Assembly: GCF_900102535.1 (NCBI RefSeq)
Contig: NZ_FNBP01000004.1
Span: 62,001-126,000, forward strand
Direction: 5' to 3'
Source: Sulfitobacter delicatus
GTDB taxonomy: Bacteria > Pseudomonadota > Alphaproteobacteria > Rhodobacterales > Rhodobacteraceae
DNA length: 64,000 nucleotides
The notes beneath the pieces were generated by a model. That model searched no databases. It saw nothing but the letters and a program-made list of their open reading frames with translations, and had not been told where the DNA came from. Below, one piece after another: positions 54,817-63,262 of this stretch (its first letter is position 1; each line of letters starts with the position of its first letter). The position numbers and the translations under genes are program-made.

Positions 54817-56936
54817 GAGCGCACGTATCTTTCTGTTCCGGTGTTGGCGGCAAAGCCTCTCAGGCCGATGTTAAATCCGAAATCGGTCGAGGGCTCAACA
54901 CTTGTTGAGGAGGAATAGCGCCGGCTGACCGAAACGTCGACCTGTACGCATTCGTTGTTGTAGCTCAGGCCCAAACCCGCCGTCGCGGCGCGTTCGTCGG
55001 CCACGTCAAAGCGCCAATCGGCGGTGGCCTGCCACTGGCTGTTGATGGCATAGCTGCCGTCGAATGTGATCTCGGACACGTTGTCGGCGCGGTCTTCGGC
55101 CGGGTCTGCATTCAGCCAGACATAGCTGCCAGCGATCTGACCGCGCTTGAAATCCCAAACGCCGCGCAGCTCCGCTTTGGCGACGTTGAAGTCGTCATCG
55201 ATCAATCCGCGCCCGATGAGCGCAAGCCCGTTATCGTTGCGCAACTGCCCGGCGATCAAGAAATCCGACCGCGTTCCCTGCAAGCCCGAGCTAAGGGAGA
55301 AATCGGGGTCTTCTTCTTGGCGGATGATTTGGCCCAGTGACAGATTGGCGTCCCAACCATTCGGATCAATACGCGCCCAGTTGACGCCAAGAGCGGCCAC
55401 AGTTCCACGTTCCCGGCGATCCGGGCGCGGAAAACGGCTGAGCGCGAGGAGGTTGCCTTCGTCGTATTCGACCAAAGTGCTTTCTTCGTTGGGAATGTCC
55501 AGGCGATTGCCTCCGGTCCAACCCAATTGGACGATCGGCTCAAACTGCTGAACCGCGCCATCGGCTTCCCGCCTCTGCAGGGGATAGCGCAGTGCGACTG
55601 ATACCTTTGGTACGGCATCGCCATGGCGCGGGGTGTAGCCGTCATCTTGGGCGATGTTAAATGCGCTGAAACTCGTACCCGCTTGGACATCGCTAACCAA
55701 ACCATTGGCAAAGGTCAGCCTGCGCATCCAGTCGATATCGCCGTTCAGACGCGACACGTCCCGACCGAGGCCTCCGGCGCTTGTGTCCGAGGCACGGCGA
55801 TGGCTATGAGCTTCTAGCGAAAGCCGGATCTCGCCTCCGATACGGGTGGGGAAATACCGTTTTTGATACTCGCCATCGAGCACAAGTGTCGGCAGGAAAT
55901 CGTTAACCTCGCCATCGCGCAGAGATTGGTAGTTAAGCAGGCTGGCGCGGGTGTATTCGTCTCGCCGCGCTCGGCTGACGGTCAATTCGCTCGTCAGACG
56001 GTCTTCGTCAGAATAGCCGTAGTCGCTGAGGTAAGAGCGGTCGCTCGTCGTCTCAATGTCGAAATACAGTTTGTAATCGCGCCTGAGGTCGAAGTTGCCG
56101 GTACCAAAGAGATAACCGCGGCTCTCGCCCGGATCCAGATCATCGCGGGTGAAGGCACCGTCGAACTCAATGCGCCCCGTGGTAAAGGCCTGACGGTAGC
56201 GGAATTCTAACGTGCGCGTCTTGCTGGATAGATAGGGGGTGAGGGTGAGATCGCGGTGATCACCGATCTTGATGAAATAGGGCAGTTTTAGCCCTACGCT
56301 CAACTGCGAGGTGGAACGGAAGGTGGGCGCCAAAAACCCTGTTGCGCGGTCAACTGTCGGGTCCGGCAGACGCAGACGCGGAAGGTAAAAGACCGGCACG
56401 TTCTTGATGTAGAACTGTGCCTCGTCAAAATAGAGCTGTTGCTCAAGCTGGTCATGCACCACACGTTTTGCGCGGATCTGCCAAAGCGGCGCTTCGCCGT
56501 CTTCACAGACTTTGCAGGAGGTGACAGCGGCTTTGTAAAGTTGGCTATAGCGCCCTTCGACCCGGTTGAGTTGCACAGCGGCCAGTTGCAATTGCTGTTC
56601 AAGGATCATCCGCGCGCCGCGCAGGAGCCCTGACTGCAATTCGGCGTCCAACATTGCCGCGTCGGCAAGAATGGTCGTGTTTTCCCCTTCGGACAGGACG
56701 ATGGGGCCTTCGATATTAAGCGAACCGCTGGACTGGTCATAGCGAATGGCTGTGGCGCGCAGGCGGGTCTCGCCTTGGAAGGCTTCGACATTGCCCTGTG
56801 CGACCAAGACATTGTTGCGCGTGATAAAGACCTGATCTGCCACCAGAACGGCGGGTCGGTCCTCCGTGGGCGCGGTTTGGGCAGCCAGCGGGATCGGAGC
56901 TAGGGCGAGGGCAAAGCCAAAGAGGGCGGCGCGCAT
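54804..56936 (-). CDS. lptD: LPS-assembly protein LptD
   Basis: A 710-residue outer-membrane beta-barrel that inserts lipopolysaccharide into the outer leaflet with LptE. A signal peptide (about residues 1-19) is followed by an OstA-type jellyroll (VLVADQVFITRNNVLVAQGNVEAFQGETRLRA) and then a long aromatic-edged strand pattern. Two cysteines near the N-domain (SCKVCED) and a pair near the end could form the usual inter-domain disulfides. The ATG at 56936 has GGAGG upstream. Confidence 0.92.
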   Translation of the reverse strand: MRAALFGFALALAPIPLAAQTAPTEDRPAVLVADQVFITRNNVLVAQGNVEAFQGETRLRATAIRYDQSSGSLNIEGPIVLSEGENTTILADAAMLDAELQSGLLRGARMILEQQLQLAAVQLNRVEGRYSQLYKAAVTSCKVCEDGEAPLWQIRAKRVVHDQLEQQLYFDEAQFYIKNVPVFYLPRLRLPDPTVDRATGFLAPTFRSTSQLSVGLKLPYFIKIGDHRDLTLTPYLSSKTRTLEFRYRQAFTTGRIEFDGAFTRDDLDPGESRGYLFGTGNFDLRRDYKLYFDIETTSDRSYLSDYGYSDEDRLTSELTVSRARRDEYTRASLLNYQSLRDGEVNDFLPTLVLDGEYQKRYFPTRIGGEIRLSLEAHSHRRASDTSAGGLGRDVSRLNGDIDWMRRLTFANGLVSDVQAGTSFSAFNIAQDDGYTPRHGDAVPKVSVALRYPLQRREADGAVQQFEPIVQLGWTGGNRLDIPNEESTLVEYDEGNLLALSRFPRPDRRERGTVAALGVNWARIDPNGWDANLSLGQIIRQEEDPDFSLSSGLQGTRSDFLIAGQLRNDNGLALIGRGLIDDDFNVAKAELRGVWDFKRGQIAGSYVWLNADPAEDRADNVSEITFDGSYAINSQWQATADWRFDVADERAATAGLGLSYNNECVQVDVSVSRRYSSSTSVEPSTDFGFNIGLRGFAANTGTERYVRSCGK

Positions 56937-56937
56937 A

Positions 56938-58035
56938 TCAGCCGTCCTCCGCATGTAGCAAAAGGCCGAGCGCTAGGAAGATCGCGGCGATTGGCGGGGC
57001 CCAGGCGGCGAGGACCACCGGGATTTGTCCGTTTTCCCCAAGGATCTGAGCGAAACTGCGAATGAAATACAAACCGAACCCCAGCAAAATCGACGCCAGG
57101 ACCGCAACACCGGTCCCCCCAAAACGGGTATGGCGCATGGTGAATGCGCTCGCAACCAGAACCATCGCTACAAGAAATAGGGGACGGGCCAATTCGGCCT
57201 GCAGCCAAACCTTATGCTGACGACTGCTGAAACCAGCCTGTTCAAGCTGGCGAATGAAGTCTGGCAGCGCGTAGATCGACACGGCTCCGGCGCTGCCGAT
57301 GCTCTCGCGGATCTGCTCAACTGTTAGTGAGGAAGGAAGGACGAGGCTCTCGTGCTCTTCAGACGCCCCTTCAGCGTTCACTCCGCTGATCAAGGGCCAA
57401 ACCTTGGCCCCGCGCAGGCGCCATTCGCCGTCAACCAACCGTGCATTTTCGGCCTCGATCCGCCGCGTTGGACCCGCGTCTGGTTCATAGGTGATGATCG
57501 TGACGTTGTAGAGCACCGAGGCATCGCTGTTGGTGCGCCATGCCCGGATCACGGATTGCCCATCCGCATCGCCTTGCCGCAACCACAGACCTTCATCGCT
57601 GACCGATAACGCAGAGCGTCCATTCGACTGGTAACTTTGCGTCAACTGCTCGACTCGTTCGCTCGTCGCCGCGACAATCGGGTTCAGCATCGCCACGGCC
57701 AGCACACCGATAATCAGCGCAACTCCAACGGGCGCCAGCAACGCGCGCAAGGCCGAACGCCCCGCGGCACGGGTCACCACCAGTTCGGACGACCGGGCGA
57801 GGCCGAGAAACAGCGCCACGGTGGCGAGGATCATGATGAGCGGCAGGATTAGGTTCAGGCTCTGTGGGAGGTTCAGCAGCGTCATGCCAAAGATCTGGCC
57901 CCAGCTCACATCGTCATTGGCAAAGCGCCGCGCTTGATCGACCCCGTCGACCAATATGACAAGTGCCGCAAGCACCGCAGTGATCACCAGAAAGCTGATC
58001 ATAAAGCGGCGGGCAAAGTAGAAGTGCAAAATCAT
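56938..58035 (-). CDS. lptG: LPS export ABC transporter permease LptG
   Basis: A 365-residue permease of the LptB2FG extractor. It has transmembrane helices at the N-terminus (residues 13-32 and two more up to about 120), a large periplasmic beta-jellyroll (about 130-260), then three C-terminal helices (LFLVAMVLVASAF, GVAVLASILLGFGLYFI and AAWAPPIAAIFLALGLLL). The ATG at 58035 overlaps the lptF stop (ATGA). The order lptF-lptG-lptD-surA is typical of alphaproteobacteria. Confidence 0.92.
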   Translation of the reverse strand: MILHFYFARRFMISFLVITAVLAALVILVDGVDQARRFANDDVSWGQIFGMTLLNLPQSLNLILPLIMILATVALFLGLARSSELVVTRAAGRSALRALLAPVGVALIIGVLAVAMLNPIVAATSERVEQLTQSYQSNGRSALSVSDEGLWLRQGDADGQSVIRAWRTNSDASVLYNVTIITYEPDAGPTRRIEAENARLVDGEWRLRGAKVWPLISGVNAEGASEEHESLVLPSSLTVEQIRESIGSAGAVSIYALPDFIRQLEQAGFSSRQHKVWLQAELARPLFLVAMVLVASAFTMRHTRFGGTGVAVLASILLGFGLYFIRSFAQILGENGQIPVVLAAWAPPIAAIFLALGLLLHAEDG

Positions 58036-59162
58036 ACCGCGGCCCCCCGATTGCGCAGACGGCGTGACCAGCGCGGATGCGCGGCTTGCCAGAGCATGGT
58101 GATGGCCAGCACGGCGCCGATCAGAGACGGCAGGTAGACCAAGGGCCAAAGCGCCGCAGTTTCCCGCACCTGCGCGACCAGCGTGCCCCGTGTCCCGTCA
58201 ATGGCGATCAGAAGAGCAAAGGCGATGACCGCCTCGCGCCAAACGCCAAACCGGGAAAAACCGCCGAGGATCAGGGTCGCAAAGCCGATCATCGCAGCGA
58301 CAATGCAGAACAGCGGCTGTGCGAAACGCCCGTGCAATTCCTCAGCGACATCGCCTTCGCTCGCGCCCGTCCGCTCGGCAATTGCCTTCCAATTATAGAG
58401 CAGCGCCGGAGTGATCATCGCGGCAGCGGATTGGTTGATATCATCAGAACTGCCCACCAGCGGTGTGATGTCGAAGGAGAAATCGCTGAACTTGGCCGTG
58501 GCCAGACGTTTGTTCACCATATTGAGCCGCTGGGCCATGCCATCGACCATGATTAACGTCGTGGCCTCACCATTGCGCGTAAGATAGGCTTCCGCGGCGG
58601 TGTAGATGATGCCCTCTGCCTGATCCCGTCGGTCCGACAGGAACACGTCCCGCAGAACTCCGTCTGTGTCGATCGCGCGGGTATAGAAGGTCACATCGTC
58701 TGTGGGATGCAAAAAGGTGCCTTCGGTCAGCAACCGCGCGGTCAGGTTCTGCGACACCTCAACCTCGCGTTCTTTCAATTGAGCCTGCGCCATAGGAACG
58801 AGGAAATGGCTAAGCACCGTCATCATCAACGCCACACAAAGCCCAAAGATAAAAACCGGACGGGCCAAGCGCCAAGGGCCGGAGCCCGCAGCCTGCAATA
58901 CTGTCAATTCAGATTCGGCCGACATGCGATTGGTTACATAGACCGAGGCAGCAAAGGTCGCGATTGGCAGGACGGTGACAATGAGCTTGGGCAGGCCGAG
59001 CGCGGTGAACTCAAGAAACACCAGCGCAGACTGGCCATCTCCGATCAGCCGGTCAAACAAGACCACCGCACGGTTAATCCAGAACAGCGCGACCAGTACG
59101 AGGGAGAAGAACCCGAACATCACCAGAAGTTGCGACAGCATGTAGCGGTCAATTCGTGCCAC
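58032..59162 (-). CDS. lptF: LPS export ABC transporter permease LptF
   Basis: A 376-residue homologue of LptG, forming the other half of the inner-membrane LPS extractor. It opens RIDRYMLSQLLVMFGFFSLVLVALFWINRAVVLFDRLI, has the TNRMSAESELTVLQAAG coupling helix that contacts LptB, a periplasmic jellyroll (about 130-260) and three C-terminal helices. It starts with GTG after a GGGGGA site. First gene of the run lptF-lptG-lptD-surA-pdxA-rsmA-lipoprotein; divergent from pepA with 130 bp between. Confidence 0.93.
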   Translation of the reverse strand: MARIDRYMLSQLLVMFGFFSLVLVALFWINRAVVLFDRLIGDGQSALVFLEFTALGLPKLIVTVLPIATFAASVYVTNRMSAESELTVLQAAGSGPWRLARPVFIFGLCVALMMTVLSHFLVPMAQAQLKEREVEVSQNLTARLLTEGTFLHPTDDVTFYTRAIDTDGVLRDVFLSDRRDQAEGIIYTAAEAYLTRNGEATTLIMVDGMAQRLNMVNKRLATAKFSDFSFDITPLVGSSDDINQSAAAMITPALLYNWKAIAERTGASEGDVAEELHGRFAQPLFCIVAAMIGFATLILGGFSRFGVWREAVIAFALLIAIDGTRGTLVAQVRETAALWPLVYLPSLIGAVLAITMLWQAAHPRWSRRLRNRGAAV

Positions 59163-59292
59163 TGCGATCCCCCAAGATGCTCTGACGGCGTTTGCCCTGA
59201 CGTTAAAGCAATTCTGAGGGCGGGAAAACTGCTATCTGGTCATGCGGTCTCAAGCAGGCTAGGTCTGGGCCAAACCAAATAAGAGGCACGCA

Positions 59293-60765
59293 ATGACAGA
59301 CCTGACCCCCATCACCTTTGCCGAAACAGACATCGACCGGATCGCGGGCCACGCGGGGCGGCTTGCGGTGTTTCTTGAGCCTTCTGGCCGGCTGGACGCG
59401 GGGGCGCGGCGGGTCAACAAACTGACTAAAGGTGCTTTGGCCCGGCTGATCGAAGGCAAGCGTTTTGCCGATCTGAAACCGGGCGAAGCGCTCAGCCTCA
59501 CGTATCCGTCTGGCATGGCTGCTGACGCCGTTGACGTGGTGCATTTGCCACGGCAGGCAGATGTGCAGGAGGCGCGCAAGGCCGGTGCGGCCTTGGCGAA
59601 ACTGCGGGGCGATAGCGATGTGCTGATGCTGGCTGCAGGCACGCGCCGCGTAGCGGAAGTGGCGTTTGGTCTGGCGATGCGTGACTACGCTTTCCAAGAT
59701 CAGAAATCCGCCCCGAAGCCGCGCAAAGGCAGCGTCGAGGTCATGTGCTCCAAACCCGAGGATGCGACTGCAGCCGCCGCCCCCTTGCTGGCCGTGGCCG
59801 AGGGTGCCTTTATGACGCGCGATCTGACCAATTCCCCGGCCAACGTGCTGACCACCACCAGCTTTGCCGAGCAACTGGTCGAGATGGAAAGCCTCGGCCT
59901 CAAGGTTGAAGTGCTGGACGAAGAAGAGCTTGCAAGCCTCGGCATGCGCACGCTTTTGTCCGTCGGTCAGGGGTCCGACAGCCCATCGAAAGTCGTTGTT
60001 ATGCGGTGGGAGGGCGGCGCGGAGGACGCGGCGCCTCTGGCGCTGGTTGGCAAGGGCGTTGTTTTCGACACCGGCGGCATCAGCCTCAAGCCCGGCGCTG
60101 GCATGGAAGACATGACCATGGACATGGGCGGCGCTGGCGTGGTCTCGGGCGTGATGCGCACGCTGGCGCGGCGCAAGGCCAAGGCGAATGTCGTGGGGCT
60201 TGTCGGCATTGTTGAGAACATGCCTTCGGGCAATGCGATCCGCCCGGGCGACGTGATTAAATCCATGAAGGGCGACACAGTTGAGGTGATCAACACCGAC
60301 GCCGAAGGCCGTTTGGTGCTCTGCGACGTGATGTGGTACGCGCAGGAACGGTTCAAACCGGAGGCGATGATCGATCTCGCGACCCTCACCGGCGCGATCA
60401 TCATCGGGCTGGGTCATGAAAACGCAGGGGTCTTTTCGAACAGCGACAAGCTTTGCGACGCCTTCCTGAAGGCCGCCAAGGCCGAGGGCGAAGGCGCTTG
60501 GCGGATGCCGCTGGGGCAGGGCTATGACGATCAGTTGAAGAGCCGCATTGCCGACATGAAGAACATTGGCGGGCGGCCTGCTGGATCGATCACCGCGGCG
60601 CAATTCCTGAAGCGTTTTGTCAAAGAAGACACTGCGTGGATCCACCTCGACATCGCCGGGGTCGCTTCGATGAAATCCGAAACCACCCTCGCACCCGCAG
60701 GGGCCACGGGCTGGGGCGTTGCGGCGCTGAACCGGCTGGTCGCGGATCAGTTCGAGAAGGACTGA
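59293..60765 (+). CDS. pepA: Leucyl aminopeptidase
   Basis: A 490-residue M17 metallo-aminopeptidase. The catalytic C-terminal domain shows LVGKGVVFDTGGISLKPG (metal ligands Lys and Asp), MDMGGAGVV, and NTDAEGRLVLCDVM (signature with Arg and Asp/Glu). The N-terminal domain is the usual regulatory one. It removes N-terminal residues from peptides; PepA of some bacteria also binds DNA. AAGAGG precedes the ATG. Confidence 0.95.
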   Translation: MTDLTPITFAETDIDRIAGHAGRLAVFLEPSGRLDAGARRVNKLTKGALARLIEGKRFADLKPGEALSLTYPSGMAADAVDVVHLPRQADVQEARKAGAALAKLRGDSDVLMLAAGTRRVAEVAFGLAMRDYAFQDQKSAPKPRKGSVEVMCSKPEDATAAAAPLLAVAEGAFMTRDLTNSPANVLTTTSFAEQLVEMESLGLKVEVLDEEELASLGMRTLLSVGQGSDSPSKVVVMRWEGGAEDAAPLALVGKGVVFDTGGISLKPGAGMEDMTMDMGGAGVVSGVMRTLARRKAKANVVGLVGIVENMPSGNAIRPGDVIKSMKGDTVEVINTDAEGRLVLCDVMWYAQERFKPEAMIDLATLTGAIIIGLGHENAGVFSNSDKLCDAFLKAAKAEGEGAWRMPLGQGYDDQLKSRIADMKNIGGRPAGSITAAQFLKRFVKEDTAWIHLDIAGVASMKSETTLAPAGATGWGVAALNRLVADQFEKD

Positions 60766-60772
60766 ACCGGAC

Positions 60773-61231
60773 ATGGGGGCGGCCTATTTCTATCATCTGA
60801 CCCAGCGACCTCTGGTCGAAACGCTGTCGATGCTGCTGGAAAAGTCGCTCGCCAACGGCTGGCGCGTGGCGCTGCGGGGGACCGACCGTGAAGGTCTCGC
60901 GGCACTGGATCAGGCGCTCTGGACCTTCTCCGAAGACAGTTTCCTACCTCACGGTCTGGTCGGCGGGCCGCAGGATGCGCACCAACCGGTGCTGCTGACC
61001 CTGGAAGATAGCGCGCCGAACAAGCCCGACTGCATAATGGCCGTTCACGGTGCAGAGGTCTCGGCCAGTGAAGTCGCGGAGATGGAGAGGGTCTGTGTGC
61101 TCTTTGATGGCCATGACCCGGCGGCGCTGGATCAAGCGCGAGGCCAGTGGAAGCGGCTAAAGGCTCAAGGTGCTTCGGCGCAATATTGGTCCGAGGAAAG
61201 TGGCCGCTGGGAAATGAAGGCGCAGACCTAG
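60773..61231 (+). CDS. holC: DNA polymerase III subunit chi
   Basis: A 152-residue HolC protein, which links the clamp-loader complex to single-strand binding protein. Segments YFYHLTQRPLVETLSMLLEKSLANGWRVALRG, LDQALWTFSEDSFLPHG and ERVCVLFDGHDPAALDQARGQWKRLKAQG are the family pattern. It follows pepA after 7 bp, a pairing common in proteobacteria. Confidence 0.92.
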   Translation: MGAAYFYHLTQRPLVETLSMLLEKSLANGWRVALRGTDREGLAALDQALWTFSEDSFLPHGLVGGPQDAHQPVLLTLEDSAPNKPDCIMAVHGAEVSASEVAEMERVCVLFDGHDPAALDQARGQWKRLKAQGASAQYWSEESGRWEMKAQT

Positions 61232-61249
61232 TTTCTCAGCGAACAGGCA

Positions 61250-61278
61250 GGAAGCAAGGGCTGAGGGCCCCCGCTTCC
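61250..61278. terminator. Hairpin between holC and the convergent gene
   Basis: GGAAGC pairs with GCTTCC, enclosing GGGC/GCCC with a 5-nt loop. It lies between the two convergent stop codons. Without a clear U-tract it is only a possible terminator. Confidence 0.4.
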
Positions 61279-61286
61279 CGCTTGGG

Positions 61287-61736
61287 TCAGGCGGCTTTGT
61301 CGAGCGAAGCGGCCTCGCTACGGGCCGGGGTTTGGCTATCAGCCTCGGCCATCGCCTCTTTCGGCTCTACCGGCGTAAGGTAGGATTTGGCAGCCTGCAG
61401 CGCGTTGTTGTTCACGGGCGAGATACCGTCGATCAGCGCGCGCGTGCGGATGCTGTCGACGTTGCGCTGTGCGGCGGCCCGAGCGAAAGCTTCGTTCTCA
61501 GCATCCGACAGTTTCGCTTCCTGTACGACAGGTTTCGCCAATTCGCCTTCTTGCACAGCTGCGACAGTTGTCGTGCTTTCGGAAGAGGCGCTCGGCTGGG
61601 CCGCACTGCCCGATCCGGTGGATGTGGTTTCAGACTGCGTCTGCTCCTCCTGCGCCGGCTCCGTTGGCTGGCTCTCAGGGGGCGGGGTTTGGTTCCGGCT
61701 CGGTTGGCTCGGGGTCAGAACATTGGTCAATAGCAT
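61287..61736 (-). CDS. Uncharacterised Pro/Gln/Ser/Thr-rich protein
   Basis: A 149-residue protein of unknown function. The first 65 residues are low-complexity (Pro, Gln, Glu, Ser, Thr), and the second half is helical and more conserved-looking: KLSDAENEAFARAAAQRNVDSIRTRALIDGISPVNNNALQAAKSYLTP. No Cys, signal peptide or membrane helix. TAGGAG lies 10 nt before the ATG. Upstream is a region with direct repeats. It is a single gene, convergent with holC. Confidence 0.6.
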   Translation of the reverse strand: MLLTNVLTPSQPSRNQTPPPESQPTEPAQEEQTQSETTSTGSGSAAQPSASSESTTTVAAVQEGELAKPVVQEAKLSDAENEAFARAAAQRNVDSIRTRALIDGISPVNNNALQAAKSYLTPVEPKEAMAEADSQTPARSEAASLDKAA

Positions 61737-61790
61737 TGATAAAACTCCTACATAAATGTGGGTACTGAGGAGCGGCTAGTGACGAAAAAA

Positions 61791-61841
61791 GGCGTGAATT
61801 AGGTCAAATACTGTCAAATGCGGCGTGAATTTGAGGCAAAT
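61791..61841. repeat. Direct repeats upstream of the uncharacterised gene
   Basis: GGCGTGAATT occurs at 61791-61800 and 61822-61831, each followed by CAAAT; a third CAAAT lies between (61815). On the minus strand the TTTGAC copies form -35-like elements. The arrangement could be an operator pair for the gene ending at 61287. Confidence 0.35.
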
Positions 61842-61886
61842 GGCTTTATTTCGCCTAATCTTTTTGGATGTAACTTACTGTTGCCA

Positions 61887-62468
61887 TCAGCGCGTCAATC
61901 GCAACTCGCCTTGGCTGATTTCGATGCGTCCCCAGCGTTGGAGATACCCCATACCGAGCAACGATTGAGACATGATTCCATCGTTCACCACGGCAGGCAC
62001 ATCGCGGTCCACCGCATCACCGACAACGACCTCGTCCAGCCGCACATAGGCCGTGCGGGTCTCGCCATTCGCCGTGCCCGCGCGACCGAGGTAATCGAGA
62101 CCCTCAGGGTCGATCCCGATGCGCGCGGCGTCACTCTTGGTCAGCACGATGTCCGTCGCCCCGGTGTCCACGACAAAGCGGACCGGCGTGTCGTTAACCC
62201 GGGCCGTGAGGTAGTAATGCCCGTCGCGGCTGCGCGGTAGGATGATTTGGCCCTGTTCCGTGACACTGATCTGCTGACGCGCGGAATCGCGGCTGATGTC
62301 CTGCCACAGGCCCACGCCCGCAGCCGCGCCGGTAAAGATCAGCCCCCACACAGCGGCCTGTTGCAGCGTCTTGTTCATGGAGGGGCGGTTTTGCAAAAAG
62401 AACCACCCCGCCAGCATGGCCAGCAGGACGATGAGATAGATCAGATGTGCGGTGTCGATATTGGCCAT
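61887..62468 (-). CDS. Clan AA aspartic protease (retropepsin-like), membrane-anchored
   Basis: A 193-residue protein. Two N-terminal hydrophobic segments (residues 8-27 and 36-55) anchor it, and a periplasmic retropepsin-like domain follows (about 68-193). The catalytic VVDTGATDIVLT (Asp in DTGA) and the flap-like GLDYLGRAGTANGETRTAYVRLDEVVVG fit the TIGR02281 group of bacterial retropepsin-like proteases. The usual function is a dimeric peptidase; the target is unknown. Located between the Pro/Gln-rich gene and marC on the same strand. Confidence 0.85.
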   Translation of the reverse strand: MANIDTAHLIYLIVLLAMLAGWFFLQNRPSMNKTLQQAAVWGLIFTGAAAGVGLWQDISRDSARQQISVTEQGQIILPRSRDGHYYLTARVNDTPVRFVVDTGATDIVLTKSDAARIGIDPEGLDYLGRAGTANGETRTAYVRLDEVVVGDAVDRDVPAVVNDGIMSQSLLGMGYLQRWGRIEISQGELRLTR

Positions 62469-62512
62469 ACTGCCCCCTTGTAGGACAGATATAGGGAGCG
62501 TCAGGCGATTTG

Positions 62513-63151
62513 TCAGCCGGGCGTGGGGCCGGGCCCAAAGCCGAAGGCAGCAAGTCCGTCGAGCACGAACTGCACCGAAAGCGCCGCCAGCAGCATGCCC
62601 AGTAGGCGGGTCACGATGTTGATCCCAGTTTTGCCCATCGCTCGCTCGAGCGCGCTGCTGACCTGCATGGTCAGGGCCATGACGATCAGGGTCAGGGCGC
62701 TGATGACGATAATCGTGATCAAGCCTTCGCCACCGGGTTTCTCGCCCGTCAGCAGGATAACCGAGGCGATGGAGCCGGGGCCCGCGATCAGCGGAATGGC
62801 CATGGGGAAGACCGACGGATCGTCGTGGTCGTCTTCGTCCGCCCGGTCCTCGCGCCGTTTGGTGCGGCGGTCAAAGAGCATGTCGAGGGCGGTGATGAAC
62901 AGCAAGATGCCCCCGGCGACGCGGAAGGCGGGCATGGAGATCCCGATAAAATTCAGCACCGCTTCGCCAAAGGCGGCAAACACCAGCAGAATAATCCCGG
63001 CTACGCCCACAGCACGCCACGCGATCAGGCGGCGCTGCGCTTTGCTCATGCCTCGGGTGAGGGCAAGGAAGACAGGCGCGATGGCGATGGGGTCGATCAC
63101 CACGAACATCGTGACAAGGGCGGTGATCATATAGGCGGTGTCGAAGGTCAT
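62513..63151 (-). CDS. MarC-family membrane protein
   Basis: A 212-residue protein with six transmembrane helices in two repeats (TMFVVIDPIAIAPVFLALTRGMS and VFPMAIPLIAGPGSIASVILLTG are the matching conserved parts). A charged cytoplasmic loop separates them (RRTKRREDRADEDDHDD). MarC proteins have no firm function despite their name. No ribosome-binding site stands out. A hairpin lies upstream of its start. Confidence 0.85.
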   Translation of the reverse strand: MTFDTAYMITALVTMFVVIDPIAIAPVFLALTRGMSKAQRRLIAWRAVGVAGIILLVFAAFGEAVLNFIGISMPAFRVAGGILLFITALDMLFDRRTKRREDRADEDDHDDPSVFPMAIPLIAGPGSIASVILLTGEKPGGEGLITIIVISALTLIVMALTMQVSSALERAMGKTGINIVTRLLGMLLAALSVQFVLDGLAAFGFGPGPTPG

Positions 63152-63190
63152 CTGCTGTCCTTTGCGGGGCTAAGCGCCGTCAGATTGCAC

Positions 63191-63218
63191 AAGAGGGGCC
63201 GAACAAGCGACCCCTCTT
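63191..63218 (-). terminator. Hairpin after the ABC-F gene
   Basis: AAGAGGGG pairs with CCCCTCTT around a 12-nt loop. On the minus strand it lies 45 bp after the ABC-F stop and before marC; a short T-run follows. Likely terminator. Confidence 0.6.
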
Positions 63219-63262
63219 TGGTAAATTTTGCCCGCATAGGGCGATTGGTCAGGGCAAGCTGC

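Noticed and set aside
63191..63218. Hairpin near the right edge as a possible attachment site or repeat element
   Set aside because: Its position after the ABC-F stop and the T-run fit an ordinary terminator.
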